Assembly: GCA_025370055.1 (NCBI GenBank)
Contig: CP073041.1
Coordinates: 4,154,001 to 4,218,000 of the forward strand
Source of the DNA: Woronichinia naegeliana WA131
GTDB taxonomy: Bacteria; Cyanobacteriota; Cyanobacteriia; Cyanobacteriales; Microcystaceae
Length of the DNA: 64,000 nt
Direction: 5' to 3'
This document shows, piece after piece, positions 20,910 to 30,461 of this stretch. How positions within the stretch are numbered: position 1 is the stretch's first letter; every line of letters starts with the position of its first letter. The notes under the pieces were generated by a model. It worked only from the letters and a program-made list of their open reading frames with translations, was not told the origin of the DNA and made no database searches. The position numbers were made by a program, and so were the translations under genes.

Positions 20910-22299
20910 GGGTGTGACCTTTAGTTGATGAAGGAAAAGAAAAGTGTTAACATGAGATGAAAAGTGACAAAGAGGAAACAATGATGACAGCAAAACTAAT
21001 TAATGTAGAGGGTTCAAAGATAAAAATAGAACTAACATTAGAACTAAGTCGTTCAATGTTGGATACAGAAATAAATATTCAAAAAGGCTTAAACGAAGTA
21101 GGTTGCATCGCCAGCAAAGAAGCCTTGAAATATTTAGATACAGATGGTTCACCCTTAAAAATCGGTGAAGAAATCTGGAAGAGTAAGGGAGAGCAACCGA
21201 AAGAATATCAAACACCTTATGGTGAGGTTATAGTGAATCGTCATGTATATCAGCGTTCACCTTTGAGGAAAAACGTATTGCCCCTTAGAAAGAGAAGCAA
21301 GGATAATCATAACATCAACGCCATTATTGGCAAAACAGGTATCCTCAAAAATGTCAGGGATGGCAGGCAAAGAGGCGAAAAATGATTTATTAGAAAATCA
21401 TGGTAGAAAAGTAGCGCTATCCTATATCCAAAGATTGAGTGAAGCAGTAGGAAGTGTGGTACAGGCAAAAGAAGAAGCGTGGAGTTATGCCCCGCCCAAG
21501 GAGGATAGCCAAATTGCAACAGTGGGAATAGGATTAGATGGAACCTGTATGCTGATGTGTGAGGATGGCTACCGTGAAGCAATGGTGGGAAACGTTTCCC
21601 TATACGATAGTGAAGGCGAACGTCAACCTACAATCTATCTAGGTGCGGCACCAGAGTATGGAAAAAAGAGTTTTCTAGAAAGATTAGAAAGAGAAATTGA
21701 GCGAGCGAAAAACCGTTATCCAGAGGCAACATTGGTCGGGATAGCAGACGGGGCAGAATCAAATTGGAAGTTTTTAGAAAAGCAAACGGAAGAACAGATA
21801 TTAGATTTCTATCATGCCTCTGGTTACTTAGGTGCCTTGGCAGAAGCGTTGCATCCGAATACCGTGTCAAAACAAAAAGAATGGTTGACTGAAAATTGTC
21901 GAGAACTCAAGCATGAAAAAGGAAAAGCAGGAGAACTGCTAAATCTGATGAAAGAAGTCAAAGAAGAAAAAAGTCATTCTAAGAATCTTACCGAGAAACT
22001 ACAAGCGGCGATTACTTATTACGAGAATCATCAGCATCAAATGGATTATGCTGAATACATAGAGAAAAAGTATCCGATTGGTTCAGGTGTTACGGAAGCA
22101 GCTTGTAAGACGTTGGTCAAACAACGATTATGTTGTTCAGGGATGCGATGGAAGGAAAAAGGAGCAGGAATTATTTTGAGCCTACGAGCTTTGGTATTGA
22201 CCAAGGAACGATGGAGTCAATTTTGGGCAAAACTTGATCAATATGGGTTCCCTGTAGAACCCTGATTACAACAGCTTTTATCAACTAAAGGTCGCACCC
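20910..22299 (+). mobile_element. ISKra4-family element, copy A
   Basis: 1390 bp from GGGTGTGACC at the left to GGTCGCACCC at the right. It is flanked by a perfect 8-bp direct repeat GTTGTTCT (20902-20909 and 22300-22307), so it arrived by its own transposition. The transposase frame is broken in the same way as copy C. Confidence 0.9.
20981..22265 (+). pseudogene. ISKra4-family transposase, frameshifted (copy A)
   Basis: Same protein as the intact copy B at 25904 but the frame breaks around 21255-21275, where CACCTTTGAGG replaces CAGTAGGAGG, a net gain of one base. The two halves are open at 20981-21385 and 21327-22265. The second half retains the catalytic-domain phrases GLDGTCMLM, GIADGAESNWKFLE and YPIGSGVTEAACK. 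Because this copy has perfect target duplications it must have moved either in trans or through frameshifted translation. Confidence 0.85.
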
Positions 22300-22340
22300 G
22301 TTGTTCTCAACAATTTTAATCTCTGAATCTTCGCTATTTT

Positions 22341-25300
22341 TTAAACTTTTTTCTTTTTCTGAGAATTATTTAAAGCCGTTTGCATCGTTTTTAATTCCAG
22401 CTTATTTAACTTCCACAATTTAGCCGCCAGTAAATCAACTTGAGCCTCTAAAACAACAATCTGATCAAGTTGATTTTTCTGTTTTAAATCATGACATTGT
22501 TCTGACAAAGTTGCTAATTCTAAATGAGATGAATCATTTTCTAAAAATTTGGGGATAGCAATATTATCTAATACATGAGTTGATGTCGAAGTTGAAATAG
22601 CATAGGAAAAAACAAGCAGTTTGCAAGGTGCAGAATTTAATAGTGCCGATAAATAATATGCTTCCCTGGCGGAGGAACAAGATACTAGCATTAATTTATG
22701 GTCTGGAATGGGAGGATGAGTCGTTTCTGAAATAACCACCGAAGCTTGAAAATCGGCAGACTGTTCACGCCAAACTACTTTATAAGGAGAAATTGTCTGA
22801 GCATTGACATTATAAAGAGAATAAAAGGGATCATTTGCTTGAAAATAACGACGGTAGCCCGAACGTTTTCTTAAAGCTTGTTCAAATTGCTTAAAATAAG
22901 CAAAAGTTTTGGGATAATAACGCTTCATCTCTGTTTCAGCAATCCCCATACGACTTGTTGTATCCTGGGGCATAACTAAATAAATAGAAGGTTCAGCTTG
23001 CCAACGGATAACATCTCTTCCTCGGAGTAGTGGATAGACTAACTTGGATTCAATAACAGTTTCTACTTGTTCAACTTTAATATCACCAATATTATAAAGA
23101 TTTTCAATGCGTAAATCACCATTACGCAGTTTCTCAATAATGTTAATCCAATATACACCGTTAAGCCAGGTACAGCAACCTGCATAGGCTTGATAATTGC
23201 TTTTTCCAAGAATTTTTTGCAATCCTGACAAAGTTGCCTCAGGAGCCGTTAGCCAGGGAGAATTTATCTTTTTAGGTTGAACAGGAAGGGCTCCAAATTG
23301 TTGATAACTTGTTAGAGCATTGACCTGAGCTAAACTTATATCCTGATTAATACGAGAAGTTCCTTGCCAAATTTTGTAGGGAATAGGATAATTAAAAGAT
23401 TGATTTGTTTTTTGGCAAATAAAGACAGCCGTGCGATTTGTGGCTCCATCAAATACTTGAATTTTACTCAAATCATCAACGATTAAGGGTTGAATAATAA
23501 TTTTATTTTTATTATTTGTAAATTCAAATTGACGAAAACCATCGCCTGCCCCCTGACTCTTAAAAATTGATTGAGTAATGACAAAACCTAAATAGCCTGA
23601 GTCAGATAAATAGTTATCAATACAACTATAAACAAACAACATAGATAAATCTTTTTTGCCCCCACCCAGTCTTCCCTTTGCCCCAGATAGGGAAAAAAGA
23701 CCGTAAGCTTGCCAAAGGGGTTTCATACTATCTCGATAATTGGCAGGTAAACTTTCCCAATTTACCCAGGGCGGATTACCAATAATAAAATCTACTTTGC
23801 CAATGAATAAAGGAGCAAAAGCATTCTTAATAATTCTAGCCCAAATACCATTTTGATTTTCCTGATCTAATCTCAATAATTCCCGATATAAGGCTTCGTG
23901 AATAGGTTGAACGGAATGGGTTAATTGCTGTTCTTGGGACGACGCTTCTTTATTTGATGATAAAGCCACTGGTAATCTCTCATCTTGACAGCGTTGAATA
24001 AATTCAGTTGGTGAATAATCATTTTTTACACAAAATTCTAAAATCTCAACATATTGACTAATTAATTCTAGACTACCTGTAATTTCTGTGGGAATATAAA
24101 AATTAGCTACAGAGGTTTTTAACTCTTGAGTTGAACCAATTTCCCCAACAGCTAAACCTGTTTCTGTTAATAAGCGGCCACTACCATAGTTAGAAGGGGT
24201 CATAATTGAATCGCATAGATAGACAGGAATTTCAACTCTATCCACATAACGAATTAAATCTCGGATAGCGACTAAATAGTTAGTTCTGGCTGCCATAACT
24301 GCTAAAGGATTGAGATCAAAACCAATCACATTACTCAATATTTTTTGACATAATTCTCCTTCTTCAAAAGGACAGTTTTCTCGATTTTCTTCATACCAGG
24401 CACGGATACGAGTGATTGCCATCACTAAAAAGGTTCCAGAACCACAGGATGGGTCTAATAAGCGGCGATCGGGGTTGCCATCATATTGCAAACGATTGAG
24501 AGTATGTTCTGCCAACCAATCGGGAGTATAGTATTCTCCGAGATCATGGCGCAGAGATTTGGGGAAAAGTTGTTGATAAAGTTTTTTTAATAAATCTCGA
24601 CTGCTGGCAGGGTCTTCTGAAAGAGTGGCAGGGTTATATTCATCTAATTTATTGACCATCGCTCGAATTAATATCTCGATATCTTCATTCCAAGCAGGCA
24701 AGTACCAAGCAAATAAATCCCCTTCTAAGAAATTGATAATTCCCAAGTCTTTAAAAATACTACCAGTCTCAAGTTTTTCTAACTCTTGTTTAAGTTTTTG
24801 AGAGGTTGCGGCTCTTAGCATTTTTTTATGGGGTGAGGTCGCAAAGCTTTGGGACAAAACGACAATCTCGGCAGCAATAAGTTTAATTAATAAGGCGTAA
24901 TAGCTATGGACAGCAAATAGTAATTCTGGTGCTTTTAAGGCTTTTTTATCTTCCGTAATTCCATAGAATTCTGCTAACTGAGTAATTTTTTCTGAGGGAA
25001 TATTAACGTCATAACCGCAGACCTGACCAAAAAGAATTTTCCATTGTCGGAAGAAGGCTTGGGCTTTAAGATTATCTGTTATAAAAATGGCTTGATAGAG
25101 AGTTTTAATTCCCGCCTGGGCAACGCTTCCCTCGGCTCCAAAATCCTGAGCTAAATAGTCTGGAACAAAGGGTTTTCCTGAAATTCCTAAGTTAAAAAGA
25201 ACTCTAAGAAACCTTGTGACTGAGTATTTATTCATGGCGATGGGTTCTTGTACATCCCATTGCTTTTGTCGGTAACGGACAAAAATAAAGTAATGACCAT

Positions 25301-25697
25301 CAAAACCAACCCCAAATAGCGATTCAGGGGGATGACCTAAATCTTTTTGTAGAGGACTAAAACGGCTTTTTATTTGTTCGATGACTTTCTGGTTGCCAGT
25401 ATCTTCTAAACGTGCAGATAGGCGATCGCCTTTGCTATTAGGATTTTTATATTCGATAAAAACACGGTCATAGGCTGAATCGATACGGCCTTTTGTTTTG
25501 GCGACCGTAAATTCATATTTAGCCTCTAACTCAATATCAACGTCCTTTGCTACCTGTTGAATTTGTAACTCTGTTGCAATTTTAATATCCTCCTCATTCT
25601 TCACTTTTTGAATTGCCTGTTTAAGATTATTGGCAAATTCTTCAGCTTTTTGAGTAATTAATTGATCGTTGAGCCAGATTGGAGTATTCATTAGCAA
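22341..25697 (-). CDS. Type IIG restriction enzyme / N6-adenine methyltransferase
   Basis: 1118-residue single-chain restriction-modification protein. The N-terminal region has a PD-(D/E)xK-like nuclease signature, RIDSAYDRVFIEYKNP (about residues 71-86). The methyltransferase core follows: SAM motif I in LLDPSCGSGTFLVMAITRIR, then GFDLNPLAVMAARTN, and catalytic motif IV in FIIGNPPWVNWES, as in gamma-class N6-adenine enzymes. The C-terminal third should hold target recognition (NIGDIKVEQVETVIESKLVYPLLRG). No separate S subunit is present. It lies between two ISKra4 copies. Recognition sequence cannot be read from sequence alone. Confidence 0.88.
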   Translation of the reverse strand: MLMNTPIWLNDQLITQKAEEFANNLKQAIQKVKNEEDIKIATELQIQQVAKDVDIELEAKYEFTVAKTKGRIDSAYDRVFIEYKNPNSKGDRLSARLEDTGNQKVIEQIKSRFSPLQKDLGHPPESLFGVGFDGHYFIFVRYRQKQWDVQEPIAMNKYSVTRFLRVLFNLGISGKPFVPDYLAQDFGAEGSVAQAGIKTLYQAIFITDNLKAQAFFRQWKILFGQVCGYDVNIPSEKITQLAEFYGITEDKKALKAPELLFAVHSYYALLIKLIAAEIVVLSQSFATSPHKKMLRAATSQKLKQELEKLETGSIFKDLGIINFLEGDLFAWYLPAWNEDIEILIRAMVNKLDEYNPATLSEDPASSRDLLKKLYQQLFPKSLRHDLGEYYTPDWLAEHTLNRLQYDGNPDRRLLDPSCGSGTFLVMAITRIRAWYEENRENCPFEEGELCQKILSNVIGFDLNPLAVMAARTNYLVAIRDLIRYVDRVEIPVYLCDSIMTPSNYGSGRLLTETGLAVGEIGSTQELKTSVANFYIPTEITGSLELISQYVEILEFCVKNDYSPTEFIQRCQDERLPVALSSNKEASSQEQQLTHSVQPIHEALYRELLRLDQENQNGIWARIIKNAFAPLFIGKVDFIIGNPPWVNWESLPANYRDSMKPLWQAYGLFSLSGAKGRLGGGKKDLSMLFVYSCIDNYLSDSGYLGFVITQSIFKSQGAGDGFRQFEFTNNKNKIIIQPLIVDDLSKIQVFDGATNRTAVFICQKTNQSFNYPIPYKIWQGTSRINQDISLAQVNALTSYQQFGALPVQPKKINSPWLTAPEATLSGLQKILGKSNYQAYAGCCTWLNGVYWINIIEKLRNGDLRIENLYNIGDIKVEQVETVIESKLVYPLLRGRDVIRWQAEPSIYLVMPQDTTSRMGIAETEMKRYYPKTFAYFKQFEQALRKRSGYRRYFQANDPFYSLYNVNAQTISPYKVVWREQSADFQASVVISETTHPPIPDHKLMLVSCSSAREAYYLSALLNSAPCKLLVFSYAISTSTSTHVLDNIAIPKFLENDSSHLELATLSEQCHDLKQKNQLDQIVVLEAQVDLLAAKLWKLNKLELKTMQTALNNSQKKKKV

Positions 25698-25832
25698 TTT
25701 AAAAATATGTTGTTGGTATTGGTGATTAAATTAAAGATAAGGTTTTACCTGATGCTATTTCCCGGCAACCAATCTTCAAGAACTTGTTCGATTCTATAGA
25801 GACAAAACTCTGGAAAAATACTAATTTCCAAA

Positions 25833-27215
25833 GGGTATAACCTTTATTTGATGAAGGGAAAGAAAAGTGTTAACATGAGATGAAAAGTGACAAATAGGAA
25901 ACAATGATGACAGCAAAACTAATTGAGGGTTCAAAGATAAAAATAGAACTAACATTAGAACTCAGTCGTTCAATGTTGGATACAGAAATAAATATTCAAA
26001 AAGGCTTAAACGAAGTAGGCTGTATCGCCAGCAAAGAAGCCTTGAAATATTTAGATACAGATGGTTCACCCTTAAAAATTGGTGAAGAAATCTGGAAAAG
26101 TAAGGGAGAGCAACCGAAAGAATATCAAACACCTTATGGTGAGGTTATAGTGAATCGTCATGTATACCAGCGTTCAGTAGGAGGAAAAACGTATTGCCCC
26201 TTAGAAAGGGAAGCAAGGATAATCATAACATCAACGCCATTATTGGCAAAACAGGTATCCTCAAAAATGTCAGGGATGGCAGGCAAAGAGGTGAAAAATG
26301 ATTTATTAGAAAATCATGGTAGAAAAGTAGCGCTATCCTATATCCAAAGATTGAGTGAAGCAGTAGGAAGTGTGGTACAGGCAAAAGAAGAAGCGTGGAG
26401 TTATGCCCTGCCCAAGGAGGATAGCCAAATTGCAACAGTGGGAATAGGATTAGATGGAACCTGTATGCTGATGTGTGAGGATGGCTACCGTGAAGCAATG
26501 GTGGGAACCGTTTCCCTATACGATAGTGAAGGCGAACGTCAACCTACAATCTATCTAGGTGCGGCACCAGAGTATGGAAAAAAGAGTTTTCTAGAAAGAT
26601 TGGAAAGAGAAATTGAGCGAGCGAAAAACCGTTATCCAGAGGCAACATTGGTCGGGATAGCAGACGGGGCAGAATCAAATTGGAAGTTTTTAGAAAAGCA
26701 AACGGAAGAACAGATATTAGATTTCTATCATGCCTCTGGTTACTTAGGTGCCTTGGCAGAAGCGTTGCATCCGAATACCGTGTCAAAACAAAAAGAATGG
26801 TTGACTGAAAATTGTCGAGAACTCAAGCATGAAAAAGGAAAAGCAGGAGAACTGCTAAATCTGATGAAAGAAGTCAAAGAAGAAAAAAGTCATTCTAAGA
26901 ATCTTACCGAGAAACTACAAGCGGCGATTACTTATTACGAGAATCATCAGCATCAAATGGATTATGCTGAATACTTAGAGAAAAAGTATCCGATTGGTTC
27001 AGGTGTTACGGAAGCAGCTTGTAAGACGTTGGTCAAACAACGATTATGTTGTTCAGGGATGCGATGGAAGGAAAAAGGAGCAGGAATTATTTTGAGCCTA
27101 CGAGCTTTGGTATTGACCAAGGAACGATGGAGTCAATTTTGGGCAAAACTTGATCAATATGGGTTCCCTGTAGAACCCTGATTACAACAGCTTTTATCAA
27201 CTAAAGGTCGCACCC
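25833..27215 (+). mobile_element. ISKra4-family element, copy B (intact transposase)
   Basis: 1383 bp from GGGTATAACC to GGTCGCACCC. Seven bases shorter than copies A and C: a 6-base difference near the transposase start and one base at the frameshift. The 8 bases on each side differ (TTTCCAAA left, TGTTAAAC right), so no target duplication survives, suggesting recombination after insertion. The left terminus has also drifted from the consensus. Confidence 0.88.
25904..27181 (+). CDS. ISKra4-family transposase (intact)
   Basis: 425 residues, a single open frame. The central region carries the acidic catalytic phrases GLDGTCMLMCEDG and GIADGAESNWKF, with HASGYLGALAEALHP and YPIGSGVTEAACKTLVKQRL downstream, as in ISKra4-type DDE transposases. 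It is the only copy in the window with an uninterrupted frame, so it could supply transposase for copies A, C and the MITE at 39909. GAGGAAACA-type ribosome-binding site (here TAGGAAACA) precedes the ATG. Confidence 0.9.
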   Translation: MMTAKLIEGSKIKIELTLELSRSMLDTEINIQKGLNEVGCIASKEALKYLDTDGSPLKIGEEIWKSKGEQPKEYQTPYGEVIVNRHVYQRSVGGKTYCPLEREARIIITSTPLLAKQVSSKMSGMAGKEVKNDLLENHGRKVALSYIQRLSEAVGSVVQAKEEAWSYALPKEDSQIATVGIGLDGTCMLMCEDGYREAMVGTVSLYDSEGERQPTIYLGAAPEYGKKSFLERLEREIERAKNRYPEATLVGIADGAESNWKFLEKQTEEQILDFYHASGYLGALAEALHPNTVSKQKEWLTENCRELKHEKGKAGELLNLMKEVKEEKSHSKNLTEKLQAAITYYENHQHQMDYAEYLEKKYPIGSGVTEAACKTLVKQRLCCSGMRWKEKGAGIILSLRALVLTKERWSQFWAKLDQYGFPVEP

Positions 27216-27413
27216 TGTTAAACCATTAACCCAACCTTCCAAAATATCTAGGCGTTTATCCAGTCCAGACACCCTCTCATCTAGGGTCGTAATTTGTCCC
27301 GACAGTTTCTCAATGCCGATTTTTATCCCTGTTATCTCTGAGTTAATTTCCTTAAACCCTGATGTCATCAGGTCTTTTATTTCCTTTAGTTCCGAATCAG
27401 TGACGGTAGGCAT
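27216..27413 (-). pseudogene. Small coiled-coil protein truncated by ISKra4 copy B
   Basis: Begins MPTVTDSELKEIKDLMTSGF and continues as an amphipathic heptad-rich helix (INSEITGIKIGIEKLSGQITTLDERVSGLDKRLDILEGW). Such cyanobacterial proteins often end in a transmembrane segment, which is lost here: after GWVNGLT the frame enters the IS end and stops four residues later (GCDL). Function unknown. Confidence 0.65.
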
Positions 27414-27601
27414 AGGACAGTATTCCAGAAGCAACAATACAAATTATACAACAAGAAAAAGTGCGATCGCATAACAATAATTGGTAAACCCTTTTGACAA
27501 AGCCGTTACAGTCACCACCACGATCAAATCATTACCTAATTTCTGGCAAACACTAAATGATAAGATGGATAACAGTCAAAACCATTTCTTGCTCTGCCCC
27601 T

Positions 27602-29626
27602 ATGTCCACTCTGCTAACGCCTGCCATGACTATTAACTTTCCCCTGACGGCGATCGTTGGACAGGATGCGATTAAATTGGCTCTACTGTTAGGGGCGATC
27701 GATCCCAGTTTGGGCGGTATTGTTTTGGCAGGACGGCGTGGTACAGCGAAATCTGTGATGGCGAGGGCCATTCATACTTTGTTACCGCCCATTGAAATTA
27801 TTAAAGATAATCGTTTTAACTGTGATCCGAGCGATCGCTGTGCCTGGGATGATGACACCATTGAACAGTACGGCTCTCAAGATTTTGACCAGATACCGAC
27901 GGCGGTAATTCCTGCGCCCTTTGTGCAAATTCCCCTGGGTGTAACCGAAGACCGTTTATTGGGTTCCGTTGATGTGGAAGAATCCATTAAACAAGGACAA
28001 GCCATATTTCAACCAGGGCTATTAGCTCAAGCCCATCGAGGCGTTTTATACATTGATGAAATTAACTTATTAGACGAACAAATTGCTAACCAATTACTCA
28101 GTGTTCTGAGCGATGGGCGCAATCAAATTGAACGGGAAGGTATCAGTTTTCAACATCCTTGCAAACCCTTATTAATTGCTACCTATAACCCCGAAGAAGG
28201 GCCACTACGTCGTCATTTATTAGACCGAATTGCGATCGCCCTTTCTGCTGATGGCGTGTTGGGATTAGATCAACGAGTACATGCTGTAGAACAGGTATTA
28301 GATTATTCCCTTTCCCCCCAAAGTTTTATTCAACAATATGATGCCGATTTAGATGACTTAAAAACCAATATTATTTTGGCGAGGGAATGGTTAAAAGAAG
28401 TTACTATTACCCACGATCAAATTGCTTATATTGTCGAAGAAGCAATTCGGGGACGGCTCCAGGGACATCGGGGAGAACTCTATGCTATGCGGGTTGCCAA
28501 GGCGATCGCAGCTTTAGATGGACGTAACGTGATTACCGCCGATGATTTAAAACAGGCCGTAGAATTGACTATTGTACCACGTAGTATTTTAATGGATGAG
28601 ATGCCACCGCCACCGGAACAACAGGCCCCTCCTCCCCCACCGCCACCGGAACAGCCCCAAGATGAGTCAGAACAAGAACAGGACGAAGAGGAAGACGAAA
28701 ATCTCGACGAACCTGCTCAAGAACCACCAGGCATTCCCGAAGAATTTATCTTTGATGTAGAAGGAGTCAGTCTCGATCCCAGTGTCTTGTATTTTGCCCA
28801 GATGGCCCAACGGCAGGGAAAATCGGGCAGCCGTACTATTATTTTCTCGGAAGATCGGGGACGTTATCTCAAACCCATTATTCCCAAGGGCAAAGTACGA
28901 CGTATTGCAGTAGATGCTACCCTGCGAGCCGCTTCTCCCTACCAAAAAAATCGTCGCCTACGTCATCCCGGTCGTAATTTGATTGTGGAACAGGGGGATA
29001 TTCGAGCCAAACGGTTAGCCCGCAAAGCCGGAGCCTTAATTGTTTTTGTAGTGGATGCGTCGGGATCAATGGCTCTTAATCGGATGCAGGCGGCCAAGGG
29101 TGCAGTCATGCAATTATTAACAGAGGCTTATGAAAACCGCGATCAGGTGGCCTTAATTCCCTTCCGAGGCGAAAAGGCTGATGTTTTATTACCGCCTACT
29201 CGTTCCATTGCCATGGCCAAAAAGCGTTTGGAAACCTTACCCTGTGGGGGAGGCTCACCGCTCTCGCACGGTTTAACCCAGGCGGTTCATGTGGGTATGA
29301 ATGCCAAAATGTCGGGAGATATTGGTCAGGTGGTGATTATTGCCATTACCGATGGTCGGGGAAATATTCCTTTATCGCGTTCTTTAGGAGAACCCCAAAC
29401 CGAAGGAGAAAAGCCTGATATTAAGGCCGAATTATTAGATATTGCCGCTAAAATCCGTCATGTGGGAATGCAATTATTAGTCATTGATACGGAGAAAAAG
29501 TTTGTCTCCACTGGTTTTGGTAAAGAGTTGGCCCAAAAAGCGGGCGGTAAATATTATCAATTACCCAAGGCAACGGATCAAGGCATTGCTTCTATGGCCC
29601 GACAGGCGATCGCGGATATGAAGTAG
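27602..29626 (+). CDS. chlD: Magnesium chelatase subunit D
   Basis: About 674 residues. Start taken at [14 protein letters not shown], which begins just before the AAA+ domain; an upstream ATG would add 15 unlikely residues. The ATPase domain has [14 protein letters not shown] (P-loop), [10 protein letters not shown] and the arginine-finger region [10 protein letters not shown] proline-rich then acidic linker spans about 345-395 (PPPPEQ..., [11 protein letters not shown]). The C-terminal integrin-like vWA domain has the MIDAS motif DASGSM. With ChlI and ChlH it inserts Mg2+ into protoporphyrin IX for chlorophyll. Intact despite IS elements on both sides. Confidence 0.97.
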   Translation: MSTLLTPAMTINFPLTAIVGQDAIKLALLLGAIDPSLGGIVLAGRRGTAKSVMARAIHTLLPPIEIIKDNRFNCDPSDRCAWDDDTIEQYGSQDFDQIPTAVIPAPFVQIPLGVTEDRLLGSVDVEESIKQGQAIFQPGLLAQAHRGVLYIDEINLLDEQIANQLLSVLSDGRNQIEREGISFQHPCKPLLIATYNPEEGPLRRHLLDRIAIALSADGVLGLDQRVHAVEQVLDYSLSPQSFIQQYDADLDDLKTNIILAREWLKEVTITHDQIAYIVEEAIRGRLQGHRGELYAMRVAKAIAALDGRNVITADDLKQAVELTIVPRSILMDEMPPPPEQQAPPPPPPPEQPQDESEQEQDEEEDENLDEPAQEPPGIPEEFIFDVEGVSLDPSVLYFAQMAQRQGKSGSRTIIFSEDRGRYLKPIIPKGKVRRIAVDATLRAASPYQKNRRLRHPGRNLIVEQGDIRAKRLARKAGALIVFVVDASGSMALNRMQAAKGAVMQLLTEAYENRDQVALIPFRGEKADVLLPPTRSIAMAKKRLETLPCGGGSPLSHGLTQAVHVGMNAKMSGDIGQVVIIAITDGRGNIPLSRSLGEPQTEGEKPDIKAELLDIAAKIRHVGMQLLVIDTEKKFVSTGFGKELAQKAGGKYYQLPKATDQGIASMARQAIADMK

Positions 29627-29628
29627 GC

Positions 29629-29686
29629 ATCAGCAATTCTAAATTTGCATTGTAGCAAGGGTTGCAGGTTTTAGTTCGCGCAATAC
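29629..29686 (+). repeat. Dispersed 58-bp repeat, copy 2
   Basis: Matches the minus strand of 2638-2695 with about five mismatches. It starts just three bases after the chlD stop codon. Nature unknown. Confidence 0.7.
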
Positions 29687-29772
29687 GGGGTAAAATTCAA
29701 CAGGATTAACAAGTTCATTTTACGAGTCTTCAGGCTTTTAGGCACAATAGTACGCCCATGATTGCCCCAAAA

Positions 29773-29857
29773 CTAAGTACAGAACAAAAGGCTTGAAAAG
29801 TATGCGAGCAAGGGGTTTTATAGAAGATGAACGTAATCCAATAAACCCCATAAACCA
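29773..29857 (+). repeat. Dispersed 85-bp repeat, copy 2 (IS left end)
   Basis: Paralogue of 19318-19402, again starting CTAAGTACAGAACAAAAGG. Directly followed by a degenerate transposase reading frame, so probably the left end of that IS. Confidence 0.7.
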
Positions 29858-30109
29858 GTATAACGCCTTGAAACAAGCCCTAAAACCCCATTTGGGATGG
29901 CATGGTGCCAGACTCTCCTTCCTCGCCTTGTACTGACTCGCTCTCCTCAAAGTGAAAACGGTTAACCTTAAAGAATTGGCCTTTGGGTTTTGAAGGTCGG
30001 GCATTGGTGGATTCTCATTACAAACGCTTACAACGCTTTTTCTCAGAATTTGAGCTGGATTACCACCAGATTGCTCGTATTGTGGTCAGTTGGCTGGATA
30101 TCCCTTAAC
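29852..30109 (+). pseudogene. IS4-like transposase remnant
   Basis: Conceptual translation gives YNALKQALKPHLGWHGARLSFL, then after stops and a frame change GRALVDSHYKRLQRFF and IARIVVSWLDIP. This is the N-terminal part of an IS4-type transposase with stop codons and without the catalytic domain. Confidence 0.6.
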
Positions 30110-30209
30110 CTTGGGTATTAACCCACATTCCGCAGGGAACCTCGAAAAAAAATTTTTGTTATAAATTTGGGCGTTGGACAGTAGCAAGATTAGCAACACA
30201 TATGGAAAA

Positions 30210-30461
30210 GGGTGCGACCTTTAGTTGATAAAAGCTGTTGTAATCAGGGTTCTACAGGGAACCCATATTGATCAAGTTTTGCCCAAAATTGACTCCATCG
30301 TTCCTTGGTCAATACCAAAGCTCGTAGGCTCAAAATAATTCCTGCTCCTTTTTCCTTCCATCGCATCCCTGAACAACATAATCGTTGTTTGACCAACGTC
30401 TTACAAGCTGCTTCCGTAACACCTGAACCAATCGGATACTTTTTCTCTAAGTATTCAGCAT
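30210..30461 (-). mobile_element. ISKra4 remnant D (3' end only)
   Basis: 252 bp identical or nearly so to the last part of the ISKra4 copies, in minus orientation, from the GGGTGCGACC terminus inward to the TCTAAGTATTCAGCAT stretch. It is cut off by copy C, which starts at 30462 inside it. The remaining 5' part of D is not found after copy C. Confidence 0.88.

Noticed and set aside
20910-27215. Composite transposon made of ISKra4 copies A and B
   Set aside because: Copy A has its own flanking 8-bp repeat and the outer flanks of A and B do not match, so the pair did not insert as one unit.
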